NCBI RefSeq assembly: GCF_949628215.1
Contig: NC_134276.1
Span: 104,508,756-104,572,755 of the forward strand
Direction: 5' to 3'
Source: Phalacrocorax aristotelis
Lineage: Eukaryota > Chordata > Aves > Suliformes > Phalacrocoracidae
Length of the DNA stretch: 64,000 nucleotides
The notes beneath the pieces were generated by a model, which saw only the letters and a list, made by a program, of their open reading frames with translations, ran no database searches and had not been told where the DNA came from. Of the stretch, positions 1 through 11,265 are shown one piece after another. Numbering within the stretch: position 1 is the stretch's first letter; every line of letters starts with the position of its first letter. Both the position numbers and the translations under genes were made by a program.

Positions 1-139
1 TGGCTGTCAGTCAGGAACCAACTTTGCAATGGTGACATGTCTCTTAAAGATTCTGTGTTAACTGATGAGCAAAGAACTGTGGATCACGGATATTAAAATA
101 GTAAAAATTAAATCTGATTTCCTTTCCATGTTTCTATAG

Positions 140-214
140 ATTAATGCCTGAATTGCCTAAATTTGATGAAGAAGATCTCAAATCTTATGGTGATGAAGAG
201 GAGGAATTGGCACT
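140..214 (+). CDS. LTN1: LTN1 exon a (first exon in window)
   Basis: The exon follows an acceptor ending in TATAG and ends before GTGTGT. It carries one base of a preceding codon, 24 full codons and two bases of the next. The peptide contains [20 protein letters not shown], an acidic stretch recognisable as listerin. The first 139 bases of the window are intron. Confidence 0.93.
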
Positions 215-3200
215 GTGTGTATTTTTTCTTCATGTTATTTTACAACTGTTTTCCGTATCTTTAAAATGCGTTACAAGAGTTGAAATTAGCAGCAAATAGT
301 CATCTGTCAGGAGATGGTAAAAGAAAAAAAAAAAGACATAGCTATGACAGTAGGTTCATAAATATTGAAAATATTCAATATAATTGGTGAAGTCTGTGCT
401 AAAACTGGAAACAATATTTGCAATTGTTTTCTAGGTACAGTTACTAGAGTAAGTGCAACATATATGCTCTATATTGTAAAATCTTGACAGATTTTTACTA
501 GACTGCTGTATTCAGAATGTGTCCAGCTGCACAGGTAACTTCAGTTTCTTAAACCTCCAAAATTGACCTGGGTGTTTTATACAGCTTGAACCTGCATAAA
601 GTCAGCAGTTCAAAGAGGGAATACAGTAACCGTTTTTCAGCCCAATGGTTAATACCTTTTTTTACTATGGAGCTGCAAAAGGCTTTTTAATTCATTGTGA
701 AAGCCCAAACCCTACACATCCAGTGATTAGGAGATCCGGTGTTCAGTCGCTCCTTTGTTGCTGTGACTTGACAAGCAAAGCAAGCAAGCAGGCCAGCTGT
801 CCATGATGTAGGTTAAATCAGCTCCACCATAGACCACTTCCAGATTGAGTGATCAGCATTCAGTTTATATTCAACTTGCAAGATGAATATAACTGTCCAT
901 TTCGGGGGGGGGGGGGGGGGGAAGAAATCTTAAAATCTAGCACTAATGTGTGAAATTGAAAGTCAATTTTCCTGTAATAGAAAGTGCCTTTTATGTTCTA
1001 CATACCTGGCTTTACTCACAGGTTTCTAGTAAAGCTGTGAATATAAATTCAGTTAATGCTGTGCTCAAGATTTGAGTTTACTATGCCAGATAACATTTTT
1101 CCATAGATCACCTCCAGCGGCTCTTATGTCTGTCCTGGCCACTCAAGAACTCTTGCTAGAAAACATCCTGGAATGCATTCCAGTTGGAGAATTTGCAGTT
1201 ATTCAGCCCCTCAGCGATGAGTTCTGCCTTGTTCTAGGGTATCTTCTCGCTTGGAAGTTAACATTAGCTTTCTTCAGAGCAGCTTCTTCTCAGGTATATG
1301 TTCAGAGTCTTTTAACTGAATCTCTTACCGTGCTTATTTGCTTTGAATCTTGAAGTTTCATCTGGTCTTTTTATTCTTTTAATTATGTATCTTCCTGCAT
1401 CTTGTTTCTGTGGACTTAGTGGAATTCTGGAAGCATCAATAGACTTAGATTATTGCACTGCAATATTAAGGATGATAATATTAGAGTAATAAAGAATTAA
1501 GATTCATTAATAGACGATTCTTTCTGGCATGTAGCAGCCTTTTTGAACATTTTATGATTTTCTAATCATTCACAACATTGCAGAGAACTAAATCACTCTT
1601 CTAAACACTTGTTTTGAATCAGTCTTGCTTTTTTTCTCTACAGGAATGTATTTGTATTATTTACAGAGTAAGCTATATTTGTTAGGTCTCATCTGTATTG
1701 TGTGTGTGTGTTATTTTCTTTCTTAACACCATCAGCTGCGAGTTCTCTACTCACAATACCTTAGAAGAACTAAAAGCTTGAATAAACTGCTTTATCACTT
1801 GTTCAGGCTTATGCCTGAAAACCCAGTCTTTTCTGGGCTGACTTCAGAAGTTCCAAATAAGGACACAAAAACCTTCTTTACCGAAGAGCTTCATTTGGAT
1901 GTCAAAGGTTAGTAAAAATTGTATTTGTGCATCTGAGAGAGTTTTGACATTGCTGAAGTTTAAATATGCTTCTCTGCTTAAAAATATTTATTTAGAAAAC
2001 CTTACCTATAAAACAGGTACTTAGGAGAGACAGACAGGCAGGCAGACACATACATGCGTTTAAAAATCTTTGGCTAACACTCCCCATTTGAAGCTTAACC
2101 AAAGTTGTAATGTTTATCAGAAAAATCAAGAAAATGGAAAACCAAACCAGGATATGCTCAGGTTATTCACTTAGGGCAGAAATAATACATTGCTACTATC
2201 TAAATCATGAATGTATTCAGAGATTGCTAAACAGTAAAAATGTGTGATCTATTCTGGGACTTCTCTGTTGCTTCTAGATATTTTTTTCATGCTAAATGGG
2301 ATTTCTTTTTTTTCTTCTATTTTAATACATAAATAAAAACAAATTATATTTTAGTATATTTTTTTAAATGTTTGAGATATTAAATTGTTTTTGCCACACT
2401 GTTCAGAAGACCCAGTTGATCAACCATGATGAGAGAAGATATACTGGTTTTTTAGCTGAGAAACACGAAAAAGAGACTTAGTTTTGAAAGTTGCTGCATT
2501 GAAATTGTTATTTTACGTACACGCGTAGATGTAAGCAAAGATACTGAGTTTTCACTTCTTAGTTTTTTACCGGAACATCACTGTACGTTGCAGGACAATT
2601 TATATGGATGACAGTAAGAAAGAATTACTAATATGACATTTCAAGAGAAAGATTTCCCTTATCTCTTTATGCACTTCTGTAGGACACTGCAAACTTCAAA
2701 CGTGCTCCAAACATCTTAGTTTGGAGTTCACTCCAAGGTGAGAATTTTGTCACATCTAGAATATAAAATTATTCTTGATTTCTGGTAGTCCACCTAGAGT
2801 TCATCTCAAAATTAGAGGATGAATTCCCAGTTGTGAAGTGTTAGTCTAAAGACAAAGAAACCAGGCTGGTGGAGAAAGGCAGAGTCAAACAAGCACTTGG
2901 AGTAGCAAGGATAGAAGGAGCACGTACATGAAATTCCGGTTACCACAGTTCGGTTGGTATCAAAATTTTTGTGCGTGGTGTGGAGGAACCAACATTTGTG
3001 ACTAATGTGTTAGAGTAGTTCAACACCCTTTCTTTCCCTCCCAGGGACAGGACTGCTGTCATCCCAGATTCCGCACTTGGCCTGCTCTGTGTACCACATA
3101 ACGCTGAAGGACTTGCCAGCCATGGTCAGGCTTTGGTGGAATAGCTGTGAGAAACGTGTCTTCAGTGTTGTAGACAAATTTACAAGCAAATATGTCAGCA

Positions 3201-5610
3201 GCGTGCTTTCTTCCCAGGAAATATCTTCTGTTCAAACTAGCACGCAGTTATTTAATGGCATGACGGTTAGTAAGGCTTTTTGTCCTCTCTTTGATTTACT
3301 TCAGGTTTTTTGCAAACGTTTTAAGAAATGTTACTTCTCAGGACCAGACTGCATTACGGTGTTCGATAAGATTGCATTTTTGTTGTTCTAAATGACTGAT
3401 AAAAGCATAATTTATCTTGGTATCGATATATTAAGTTGGTGTTTATTAATAATTGTGTTTGTGGAAAAAAAAGAATGGGTTTTATGATGTCGGAGAAGTT
3501 GAGGAGGTAAGTGGAAGCTGCTGCTATCGATATACTTTTTTAGTTTGTCAAGAAATGTTATCAATCAGTAGATTGAAAAATGCCTGGTAATTTGGTTTTG
3601 GTTTGCCAAGATATGAGTGGACTTTTATTTTCTTTGAGCAAAGTGTTTTCCTGGTCTAAGAAAATCACTTGATGTGTGTAGTAAAGCACTTATGGTTTAT
3701 GTATGTATAAAATACCTACAGATGGCGCATGCCTCTCTGTGGAGTTTTTTAATATGTGCATTTTTTTCATAGGTAAAAGCTCGGTCTGTGGCACGGGAAG
3801 TCATTGCTACCTATTCAGTTGATGATATATTTATTGAACTAATAATACAGCTTCCATCAAATTACCCACTGGGATCCATAACAGTTGAGAGTGGAAAGAG
3901 GGTTGGAGTGGCTGTGCAGCAATGGCGCAACTGGATGCTACAGTTAAGCACATATCTTACACATCAGGTGAGTTTAGAGAAAGCCCGTAGTTTTGAAAAC
4001 TTAAGAGTCCTGATAATAAAATATTCCTAGTAATGTAATATTATTTAGATTTGTGTAGTGGATTTCATCAGTAGATCGCAAAGAACTTAATAGAATTGAT
4101 CACTCTTACTATCTTCTTTGCCCCAGGTGGTGAAACAGAGAGGTAAAATTACCTGCCTAATAAGTCCTGTTAAAGCCATAACCAAAATTGAAAATTTAAA
4201 TCTCTTAAGACATGGGCCAGTGTTCGCCCCATGTGGCAATGCCATCTCAACTATAATTAGGAAAAAAAATTTCCAAAAAAAACCCCAAACCCCTGAAAAC
4301 CCAGTACATTAAATTTCCTAAAAGATAGTGGTTGCTAAGTTCCATCATCTGTGGTTAGAACAAAATAAAACAGTGACCGACAATTCTAAAATCCCTGTTT
4401 AAGTGCTCCTAAGTTTTTTGTTTTGATAAACGCTTGCATTTCTATAGACTGTCATCTGGATTTCATACGTGGGCCATATAAATTATTCACTGCATAAATT
4501 GCATATAATTTCAGATTATAAAGCCTTCAGACTTTGTTTCCTTCATGTGCTTATGAATGACAGTAAGAATACTCTGAAGGATTTCTACAGTATTAAAATC
4601 AGCTTTTTCCCCTCTGTTAGAATGGAAGTATTATGGAAGGCTTATCTTTGTGGAAAAATAACGTGGATAAACGTTTTGAGGGCGTTGAAGATTGCATGAT
4701 CTGTTTCTCAGTCATTCATGGTTCCAACTATTCTCTTCCCAAAAAAGCTTGCAGAACATGCAAGAAAAAGTTTCATTCGGCTTGCTTGGTAAGTACACAG
4801 ACTGATTTTTTTTTTAAAATAGGCAAATTACTCATTTCTGGTTTGAACCAGGAACTTCTATTGTAATACCATCAATTCTCCATTATGTTGTTGGAGCACC
4901 TGGGTTTAACTGAACTCATAAATTATACGTATGGATTTTATACTGCCTGTCAGGGCATGTAATGAGAGAGGAGTTGCTATGCTTCACAGACGATAACTAT
5001 CTGTTTCGTGTTCACTAAGATATAAGCCATTACACCTGTGTCAGGTGCAGCAGCAGCATCTTGTTGTTATCAGCTCAGATACAAGAATAGAAAAGGTTAA
5101 ATTTACATTTATGCAGCACGCTCTCTAGTAAACTCTGCTGATCAGGATAATTAACATGGAAGTATATCTGAGTCATCATAGGCATTGGTTGTACAGTCAC
5201 AGAGTCGACTGGAACACGTTGGCATCTGTATGGCCATACAATGGAGGGATTATTGCTGCTTTAAAAACACTATCTTTTTATTCTAAAATGAGACTGGATG
5301 AGAATTCCTTTGTGTCAGGGTTTTTAGAATAAAACCTCAGTATTATGTGTGTATAGTATGTGTGTATATATATGGATACATACACAAGTGGAAAGGGTTT
5401 TTTTACTGTTGCTTGTTTTTTTTTAAAGTGTAGTTAATGTTTTGATAGTTATATTCATTGGCAAATAATGGTTATTTTTGGTGATAAACCAGTGTTCCTG
5501 ATATTCAGCTTGCATTTGCATATTAAACACTTTTATTTCTCTTTCAGTACAAATGGTTCACATCCAGCAACAAATCCACCTGTCCACTCTGTCGAGAGAC
5601 ATTTTTCTGA
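140..5610 (+). CDS. LTN1: LTN1 (listerin E3 ubiquitin ligase), 3' part, seven spliced exons
   Basis: Listerin is the RING E3 ligase of ribosome-associated quality control. It binds the 60S subunit with NEMF and ubiquitinates nascent chains stuck after ribosome splitting, for VCP and proteasome removal. Coding exons are 140-214, 1107-1293, 1736-1907, 3045-3265, 3773-3967, 4621-4788 and 5548-5610. All introns are GT-AG and phases match at every junction. Together they encode the last 359 residues of a protein of roughly 1,770 in vertebrates, so most of the gene lies left of the window. The RWD domain spans the fourth to sixth exons. The RING is C-terminal: CMIC, then CRTC, an H-x2-C pair, and CPLC just before the stop. 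No frameshift or premature stop is seen, and the match to the human protein as recalled is very high. Downstream N6AMT1 is convergent. Confidence 0.97.
904..921 (+). repeat. Poly-G tract of 18 in an LTN1 intron
   Basis: Eighteen uninterrupted Gs on the coding strand inside the 215-1106 intron. The tract could form a G-quadruplex in the pre-mRNA. Its length is also a likely sequencing or assembly uncertainty. Confidence 0.95.
1107..1293 (+). CDS. LTN1: LTN1 exon b
   Basis: The acceptor is CCATAG and the donor is CAG|GTATAT. The first base completes the leucine codon split with the previous exon, so the join reads A-L-S-P-P-A. It encodes part of the C-terminal HEAT/ARM-like helical region and ends in phase 0 after AASSQ. 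Confidence 0.95.
1699..1710 (+). repeat. (TG)6 microsatellite
   Basis: A short TG dinucleotide run lies about 25 bases upstream of the exon c acceptor, inside the polypyrimidine neighbourhood of that intron. Confidence 0.85.
1736..1907 (+). CDS. LTN1: LTN1 exon c
   Basis: The exon lies between the acceptor ATCAG and the donor G|GTTAGT. It begins [20 protein letters not shown] and contains FRLMPENP, a phrase diagnostic of listerin. It leaves one base for the next exon. Confidence 0.95.
3045..3265 (+). CDS. LTN1: LTN1 exon d (start of RWD domain)
   Basis: The acceptor is CTCCCAG and the donor is ACG|GTTAGT. It encodes [20 protein letters not shown] and then [20 protein letters not shown], the first half of the C-terminal RWD domain. 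It ends in phase 0 after FNGMT. Confidence 0.96.
3773..3967 (+). CDS. LTN1: LTN1 exon e (RWD domain)
   Basis: The acceptor is TTCATAG and the donor is CAG|GTGAGT, giving 65 whole codons. It includes [20 protein letters not shown] and [17 protein letters not shown], the RWD core with its YPxxP-like PSNYPLG turn. Confidence 0.97.
4621..4788 (+). CDS. LTN1: LTN1 exon f (RWD end, first part of RING)
   Basis: The acceptor is CTGTTAG and the donor is TTG|GTAAGT, giving 56 whole codons. It contains the first zinc ligands of the RING: CMIC, then after about 18 residues CRTC, then KFHSAC. The RING is therefore split across an intron before its last Cys pair. Confidence 0.97.
5548..5610 (+). CDS. LTN1: LTN1 terminal coding exon (RING end and stop)
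   Basis: The acceptor is TCTTTCAG. Twenty codons, [20 protein letters not shown], are followed by TGA. It supplies the CPLC pair that completes the RING. The protein ends three residues after the domain, as in other vertebrates. Confidence 0.97.
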   Translation, partial: YKWFTSSNKSTCPLCRETFF

Positions 5611-5916
5611 AATAAAACGGTCTTTCTTCTCTCTGTGAGCTAAGTAGTAAATGAAGAGGAGGCAATAAACTGTATGTTGAAAGAAGCTAACCTGGAATAA
5701 TGTCAGTTACTTTAGATTCTTGACTAGTGGGATATGACATATTTACCTCTGGACTGTTTTTTGTAAGTTTTAAGATTCTTCTTTGATATAAAGAAATATA
5801 TAAGAATAATTTATTTTCATTTGTATATTTTTAAAGTCTTGATATATTAAAAATTCAGAAATAATGCCAAGTTATGTCTGAAAAGTGGTGTTTAAGCCAC
5901 AGCATAGTTGATTAAA
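5611..5916 (+). other. LTN1: LTN1 3'UTR with candidate poly(A) signals
   Basis: AATAAA occurs directly after the stop codon (5611-5616) and again at 5664-5669. ATTAAA occurs at 5846-5851 and 5911-5916. The first is probably too close to the stop to be the main signal. The true cleavage site cannot be chosen from sequence alone. Confidence 0.5.
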
Positions 5917-8654
5917 ATCTCTTGTTTTAGGTATATTCTTAACATGGTGTTATACACTTAACCCGCATTATGGCTCTTAATATAATAGCAGAATTTAACA
6001 TAGATGGTATAAAGACTTGATTTTTTATTATAGTGCGGTTCATAATATTTCCTCTTAAGGGGAAAAAAAGAATGTTGTTGCTGTTAGACATGAAGGCATG
6101 GAACTAAGCTGATAAAATGTTATGCTTTAACAGAAGGTTAAACATAGCGTGCTCTAAATTAACATGTTTATAAACCAAGCTTTCACCTTGAACAGTCTCA
6201 TTTTCCCAGAAAACCTCAGCCACCCAGCACCCTAAACCCATGGAGACTTGGAAGCCCAAGCAAGTAGAGGGTACAATCATTCCTGCATGACAGTGAAAAA
6301 CATTGCCTATTTATTGATAATTGGATTTTAAAGAGAAGGCATGCACACTGATCAGTTCTTGTTTTCGTTATTTCAGTTAATGACTTCATTAGCTGGCAAA
6401 TTAACTCTCACTGAATGTACACTGTACTTCCCATCCCATATAGTAAGGACTCTTAGGTGAACACGACAGATGTATCAGAATTTAATATTGTCTTCAACTA
6501 TACATTTTTTCATGCTTTTTTAACAGCAGTAGCATACGAGCATGTTCAAACTTGGATGGTATTTGTGGTGGACTTGTTTAAAAAGTCCATAAAGGGGAGG
6601 AATAAAGGACTTTTGTCAATATTTGTAGTCTCTGGATTGCTGTCTCTTCCTCTGAGTGATAAACTTTCAGAAATTAATAGCATACATTTTCAGATGCCAA
6701 GTTTATAGCATACGCAATTGGCTGTACCTCGACAGCTGGTTTTTTTTAGTTCCTGTATGTTTTCTCAAAGTTGGTTCCTTTTGAGGTGACAACCCTGGAA
6801 ATGATTTTGGCTGTTGATAACTTAAGTATATATTTTTAACAGGTAACACTGGGCTTCCAGAAGATAAATTTCCTGACATTTTTTGAGAAAGAGAGAAGGG
6901 AAAGGATTTAAAACTGGTATTGAAAAGGTCTAACTGAAAACACAGATTAAGGAGCAAGCTTTATTGTTTTTGTGATTACTGATACTAAACCTCCAGGTGT
7001 GTCTCCGTTGCATCACTTTGTTTCAGACATGACTGGCTATTCTAAACGATTTATTTGCAAGTTCAATCACTGAACTGAACTGATTGTGGTTAACCAGGTA
7101 TTGTTTGAAAAGAGACATCTTAAACTCTTCTAGCAGACTCTAACTTGCAAATTGTCTACTAGGAACAGCCTGGGGAGAGCTTTTGTCCTGGTTCTGGTAG
7201 AAAAAAGAAGTGCAGGTGCTTGCAAAAGCAGCAGTGTGTCTTTTGACGCTGGTACTGGCTGACAGAGCAGTGCTTAGGGGCCTCGGGGAGCAGGAATTTT
7301 GCTTGCTTCTGGTTAAGTTGAGCACTACATAGGAAGTCTCTGTCTACCATGTGGCTTATTCGCATGTGTGCTGAATGCAGCCGTACGCCCCCCAGAACTC
7401 TCCAGAAGCAGTGCTGTGTTCTTTGGTCTTCTAGGAGAAGGGAACAGGTATGCCCTGGCAAATATTAGGTCATGCAGAGTGTGTAGGCATAGTTAGTTTT
7501 AAAAACAAACACACACACAAAAAAACCCCAAAACAAATAAACCAACCCCGAAACAAACCAGAAAAACCAACCAAACAAAAACTACCTGCCTGGCCTGTCA
7601 GTAGTTCCCAGTCCTCACGAGGTTGATGGCAGCATTAATAGGAATCAGTTCTTGCAGAAGGCACCTCTGTTCTTATGTGGATTGCATTTTGAGAAGTGCT
7701 TCCACTACAGTTGCAGCAGGCAGCAATACAGTGTGGCCGAGAGAATTGACTCATGATTTATTAAAGTAGACACATTTTTTTGTCTAAATACCCAGCTGTT
7801 AGACAGTCCAGTGCAATGATTTTTTGGTGAAAGCATGTAATATTTTATTACACTTTCTGTTCTGATTTTCTTTATGCTGTCCTTTATAATTTAACACTGC
7901 CTACACCATTGAGCATTGTGATCTACTGCACCAGATGACTGCTCTTTTTTAATCTCTGATTACCTCTTTCAAAACTCTTACAACTAAAAGCTAGATGTTA
8001 ACTAAAACTTCCATTTGTTAAACTTGTAGTCAAACCACGTAATAGAATCAAACTACATCTTAAAATTGTCTTTTGATTTGTGATTCTTGCTCAGCAACCG
8101 AACTTTGTTAGCGAAAGTGGTTAACGCCCAAAAACTCCTGGGGCGGTCTAAGGATGACAACATTTTGGTTCATTCAAACAGCCCTCTGGCTGTAACCATT
8201 ACCTCAACACCCATGACTCTGCATAAAAGCAAAATTGCTAAGCATAAAACCTCCTCTCCTTACAGTTTTGTAAGTGAAAACTGAACAACAAGAAAGGTGT
8301 AGCTTTGCAAAGGGTCTGCCATCAAGTCAGAAGTAGGAGGCAGTCAAATTGAAATATGACTTCTCAGAAGCGACTAGCTGGTAGGCTGCAAGAGCAAAAC
8401 TTTGCTTAAATTCTTTGATGGAAAACTGGAAACACATTATTTCATAGATGGCCACAATGTTCCCTCTCAGTTTCCCAACTGAGACATTCCTTAGACAAGT
8501 TATTCAGAAGGCAAGAATCAACAAAGGCCTGTGTGTAGTCTCACTTTGGTCAGTGAAACACAGGTCTTTTAGACTCAGTAGTTTCAAGTACTAGAATTTC
8601 TTGTATATAGCATAAATATCAAGTAACATCCTTAACATGACTGAGTCTATTAAA
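5917..8654. other. Intergenic interval between LTN1 and N6AMT1, left part
   Basis: No exon was recognised. The open frames here are short and show no family signature. An A/C-rich low-complexity tract lies at 7501-7582. Part of the LTN1 3'UTR may extend into the left end. Confidence 0.6.
7501..7582. repeat. A/C-rich low-complexity tract
   Basis: The strand is almost purely A and C, with a short (CA)n core followed by blocks of AACCA and AAAC. No coding potential. Confidence 0.8.
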
Positions 8655-9504
8655 AAAAGTTTGATGACACTCTCTAGCACACAGAGGCCCTGCAGAGAGA
8701 TCTGGACAGACTGGAGAGCTGGGCAGTCACCAACCGTACGAAGTTTAACAAGGGCAAGTGCTGGACTTTGCACCTGGGGCACGGCAGCCCTGGCTGTACA
8801 TACAGATGGGGAAACGAGGGCCTGGAGAGCAGCCCTGAGGAGAGGGATCTGGGGGTTCTGGTCAACAGCTAGTTGAACATAAGCCAACAGTGAGCCCTGG
8901 CAGCCAAGAGGCCCAGCTGAGTCCTCGGGTGCACCAAGCCCTGCATTGCACCCAGTTGTCCCGCCCTGCTCTGCGCTGGTGCGGCCTCACCTCGAGTGCT
9001 GGGTGCAGTGTTGGGCGCCACAATATATTAAGGATATAAAGCTATTAGGGAGTGTCTAGAGGAGGGCCACGAAGTTGGTGAAGGGTTTAGAGGAGAAACC
9101 GTACGAGGAGCAGCTGAAGTCACTTGGTTTGTCCAGCCTGGAGGAGGCTGAGGGCAGACCTCATCGCGGCCTGCAGCTTCCTCCCAAGGGGAGGGGGAGG
9201 GGCAGGCGCTGAGCCCTTCTCTCTGGTGACCAACGACAGGACCCGAGGGAATGGCAGGGAGATGTGCCAGGGGAGGTTTGGGTTGGGCATGAGGAAAAGG
9301 TTCTTCCCCCAGAAGGTGGTGGAGCACTGGAACAGGCTCCCCAGGGAGGCAGTCACGGCGCCAACCCTGATGACTTTCAAGAAGCGCTTGGACAAGGCCC
9401 TCAGAGACAGGTTGTGAATTTGGGGTTGTCTCATGCAGGGACAGGAGCTGGACTCGATGATCCTTGTGGGTCCCTCCCAAGTCAGGACATTCTGTGATTC
9501 TGTG
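8655..9504 (+). mobile_element. CR1 LINE, 3' portion, + orientation
   Basis: CR1 is the dominant avian non-LTR retrotransposon. The end of ORF2 and the 3'UTR are present. The phrase VVEHWNRLPREAV with FKKRLDKALRD (around 9318-9415) is the typical ORF2 C-terminus. The copy finishes in TTCTGTGATTCTGTG, a variant of the CR1 terminal repeat. The 5' end is truncated, as is usual. The last 97 codons of the ORF2 tail remain open (9124-9417), but earlier parts carry stops. Confidence 0.9.
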
Positions 9505-11155
9505 GGTCTTCCCTCTAAACGCCACTACCCCATGTTTGTCTTCATATTCATGTTTATCTATATAAAAATAAATGAATAGAGAAGTTACTGAAGGAGGTCT
9601 AGTAGCTTTGTTTGAATTGTTGTACGGAATTGCAGTGTTGGTCTTCAGTAGTCTTCTAATCTGTGGAATGGTGACTCCTAGGATGTAAAACAATCAGCAC
9701 TGCACACTTCCTGCTATCCAATCCTTTCTGTGTTTTCTTCAGGGTAGTATACGGAACAACTTTTATGCGACCACCGTAAGTTGACTTTTGACCTGTATCA
9801 GTCAAAAGCAGTTTCTTGCATTCCGTTGTGGTGAGATACCTCAAATGGTCTAGCTAGGTTTGCAGTCATGCAGTTCTGCAGACAGTACCTACCCTTCTTA
9901 CGTGTTATTCTGCCTGTCCAAAACCTTTTCAATCTCCTTGAGAAGTTTTTTGGGTGTTCAGATCAAAACATGGAAGCTTTTAGTGTTTGTATAGCCTGGG
10001 TAAGTTCAGCATCATAAGTTTAGCTCTGAAGTCTTAAATGAAATAGTATTTTCCGTGCCTCAGCATCCTACAAAAAAAGCCCTTGGACATTAGTCCCCAA
10101 AAAGAGCTAGCTAATGGTTCGCCATAACTGTTGGCACAAACCCTTAAGGGTCAGTGTCTTTGAAAGCATTCTCCCAGACAGGGCTAGCGGTGCTGCATAC
10201 CTGAATGGTTTCTACCTTTGTGCTGCACGTGAGCACAGCACCTTCCTCTGAGGAGCGTGCTGCACAGCACAGGTCTCTCAGCACCACTGGGACAATGCAG
10301 GGTTAGAACCTTCTGTGGGTACGGGGAGGCAGCTGCCAAGGAAAGCTCTTTGGCAGGGTCTGGTGGTCAGGAAATAGTTTCCTGTTTTGTAGAGTGATTT
10401 TGAAAGACCTTTGTCCCACTTCTCTGCTTACAGCCATTGTTTACAGCTACCTAGCCTTTTTAATGGCATATGCTTTTCTTCCCCTTTAATACCTTTTCAT
10501 GGGCGAGAACTCTTTATCTAAGCTACATCGCCATAGTAGTACCTTCCTTGTAAAATGGCATGAAAGGGAGCACAATCACCCCACTATTTTGCCCAGAAGA
10601 CTTCAGGAGAATAATAGCTTGCCTTTGCCCCAGCTCCTGAGATACACTTACTGCATCTTTCTGTTCAGAAGTACACTACTTCCTTACTATAGAAACAAAC
10701 TCAGTAATTGCCCTTAGACACAAGTGCCTGGTACTACATCAAAACGAGTAACGCTGATTCCAAATATTCGTTTAAACCCAGCATAGGTATAACTAGCTAT
10801 TAAAACAGGACAATTCTATCAAGTACATTATTTTTATAAGCCACAATGACAAATATACAAATACCTCTTTATAGAGGAAAGTCTTCAGTGCTTAAGTGCA
10901 AATGCAACAAGGTAGGGTATTTCATTGTTCCCCCACAACTGTCCTGCAGATAACCAGAGGATGACTCTACCTCTGACAACAGGCAATAGCTGGTTAACAT
11001 CCAGGATAAAAGTAGTCTTGAGCAGTTTCACTGCAGTAATCGGGAAGTGAGGATATACCTTAAGAGGGTGAAAGTCTTGGCTTAAAAATTCATTTGACAG
11101 CTTCAGCACCCTGTTCAACTTTCTGCACGCCTAGTATCTGGAAGGTTAAGAGCAG
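9505..11155. other. Intergenic interval with the probable N6AMT1 3'UTR
   Basis: No coding exon was recognised. N6AMT1 is transcribed leftwards into this stretch. ATTAAA hexamers on the - strand lie at 10485-10490 and 10459-10464, which would give a 3'UTR of about 0.7 kb. No AATAAA on the - strand was found closer to the stop. The transcript end is therefore uncertain. Confidence 0.45.
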
Positions 11156-11265
11156 TTATTGATGCTTCCTGAATTTGAGGATAGTAAGCATCTCTTGTCC
11201 TGCTTGCCTGGAAAGTACTCGTGTGCCTTCTAAGCCACATTTCTTCATTGTTTCCACAATTTCAT
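11156..11265 (-). CDS. N6AMT1: N6AMT1 exon 6 with stop codon
   Basis: The acceptor is AATTACAG. The peptide contains [20 protein letters not shown] and ends KFRKHQ before TAA at 11158-11156. The SRQAGQE block is the family's C-terminal signature. Confidence 0.96.

Noticed and set aside
9028-9693. 221-codon - strand frame
   Set aside because: It is antisense to the CR1 element for most of its length and runs out into flanking DNA. It is a shadow of the LINE.
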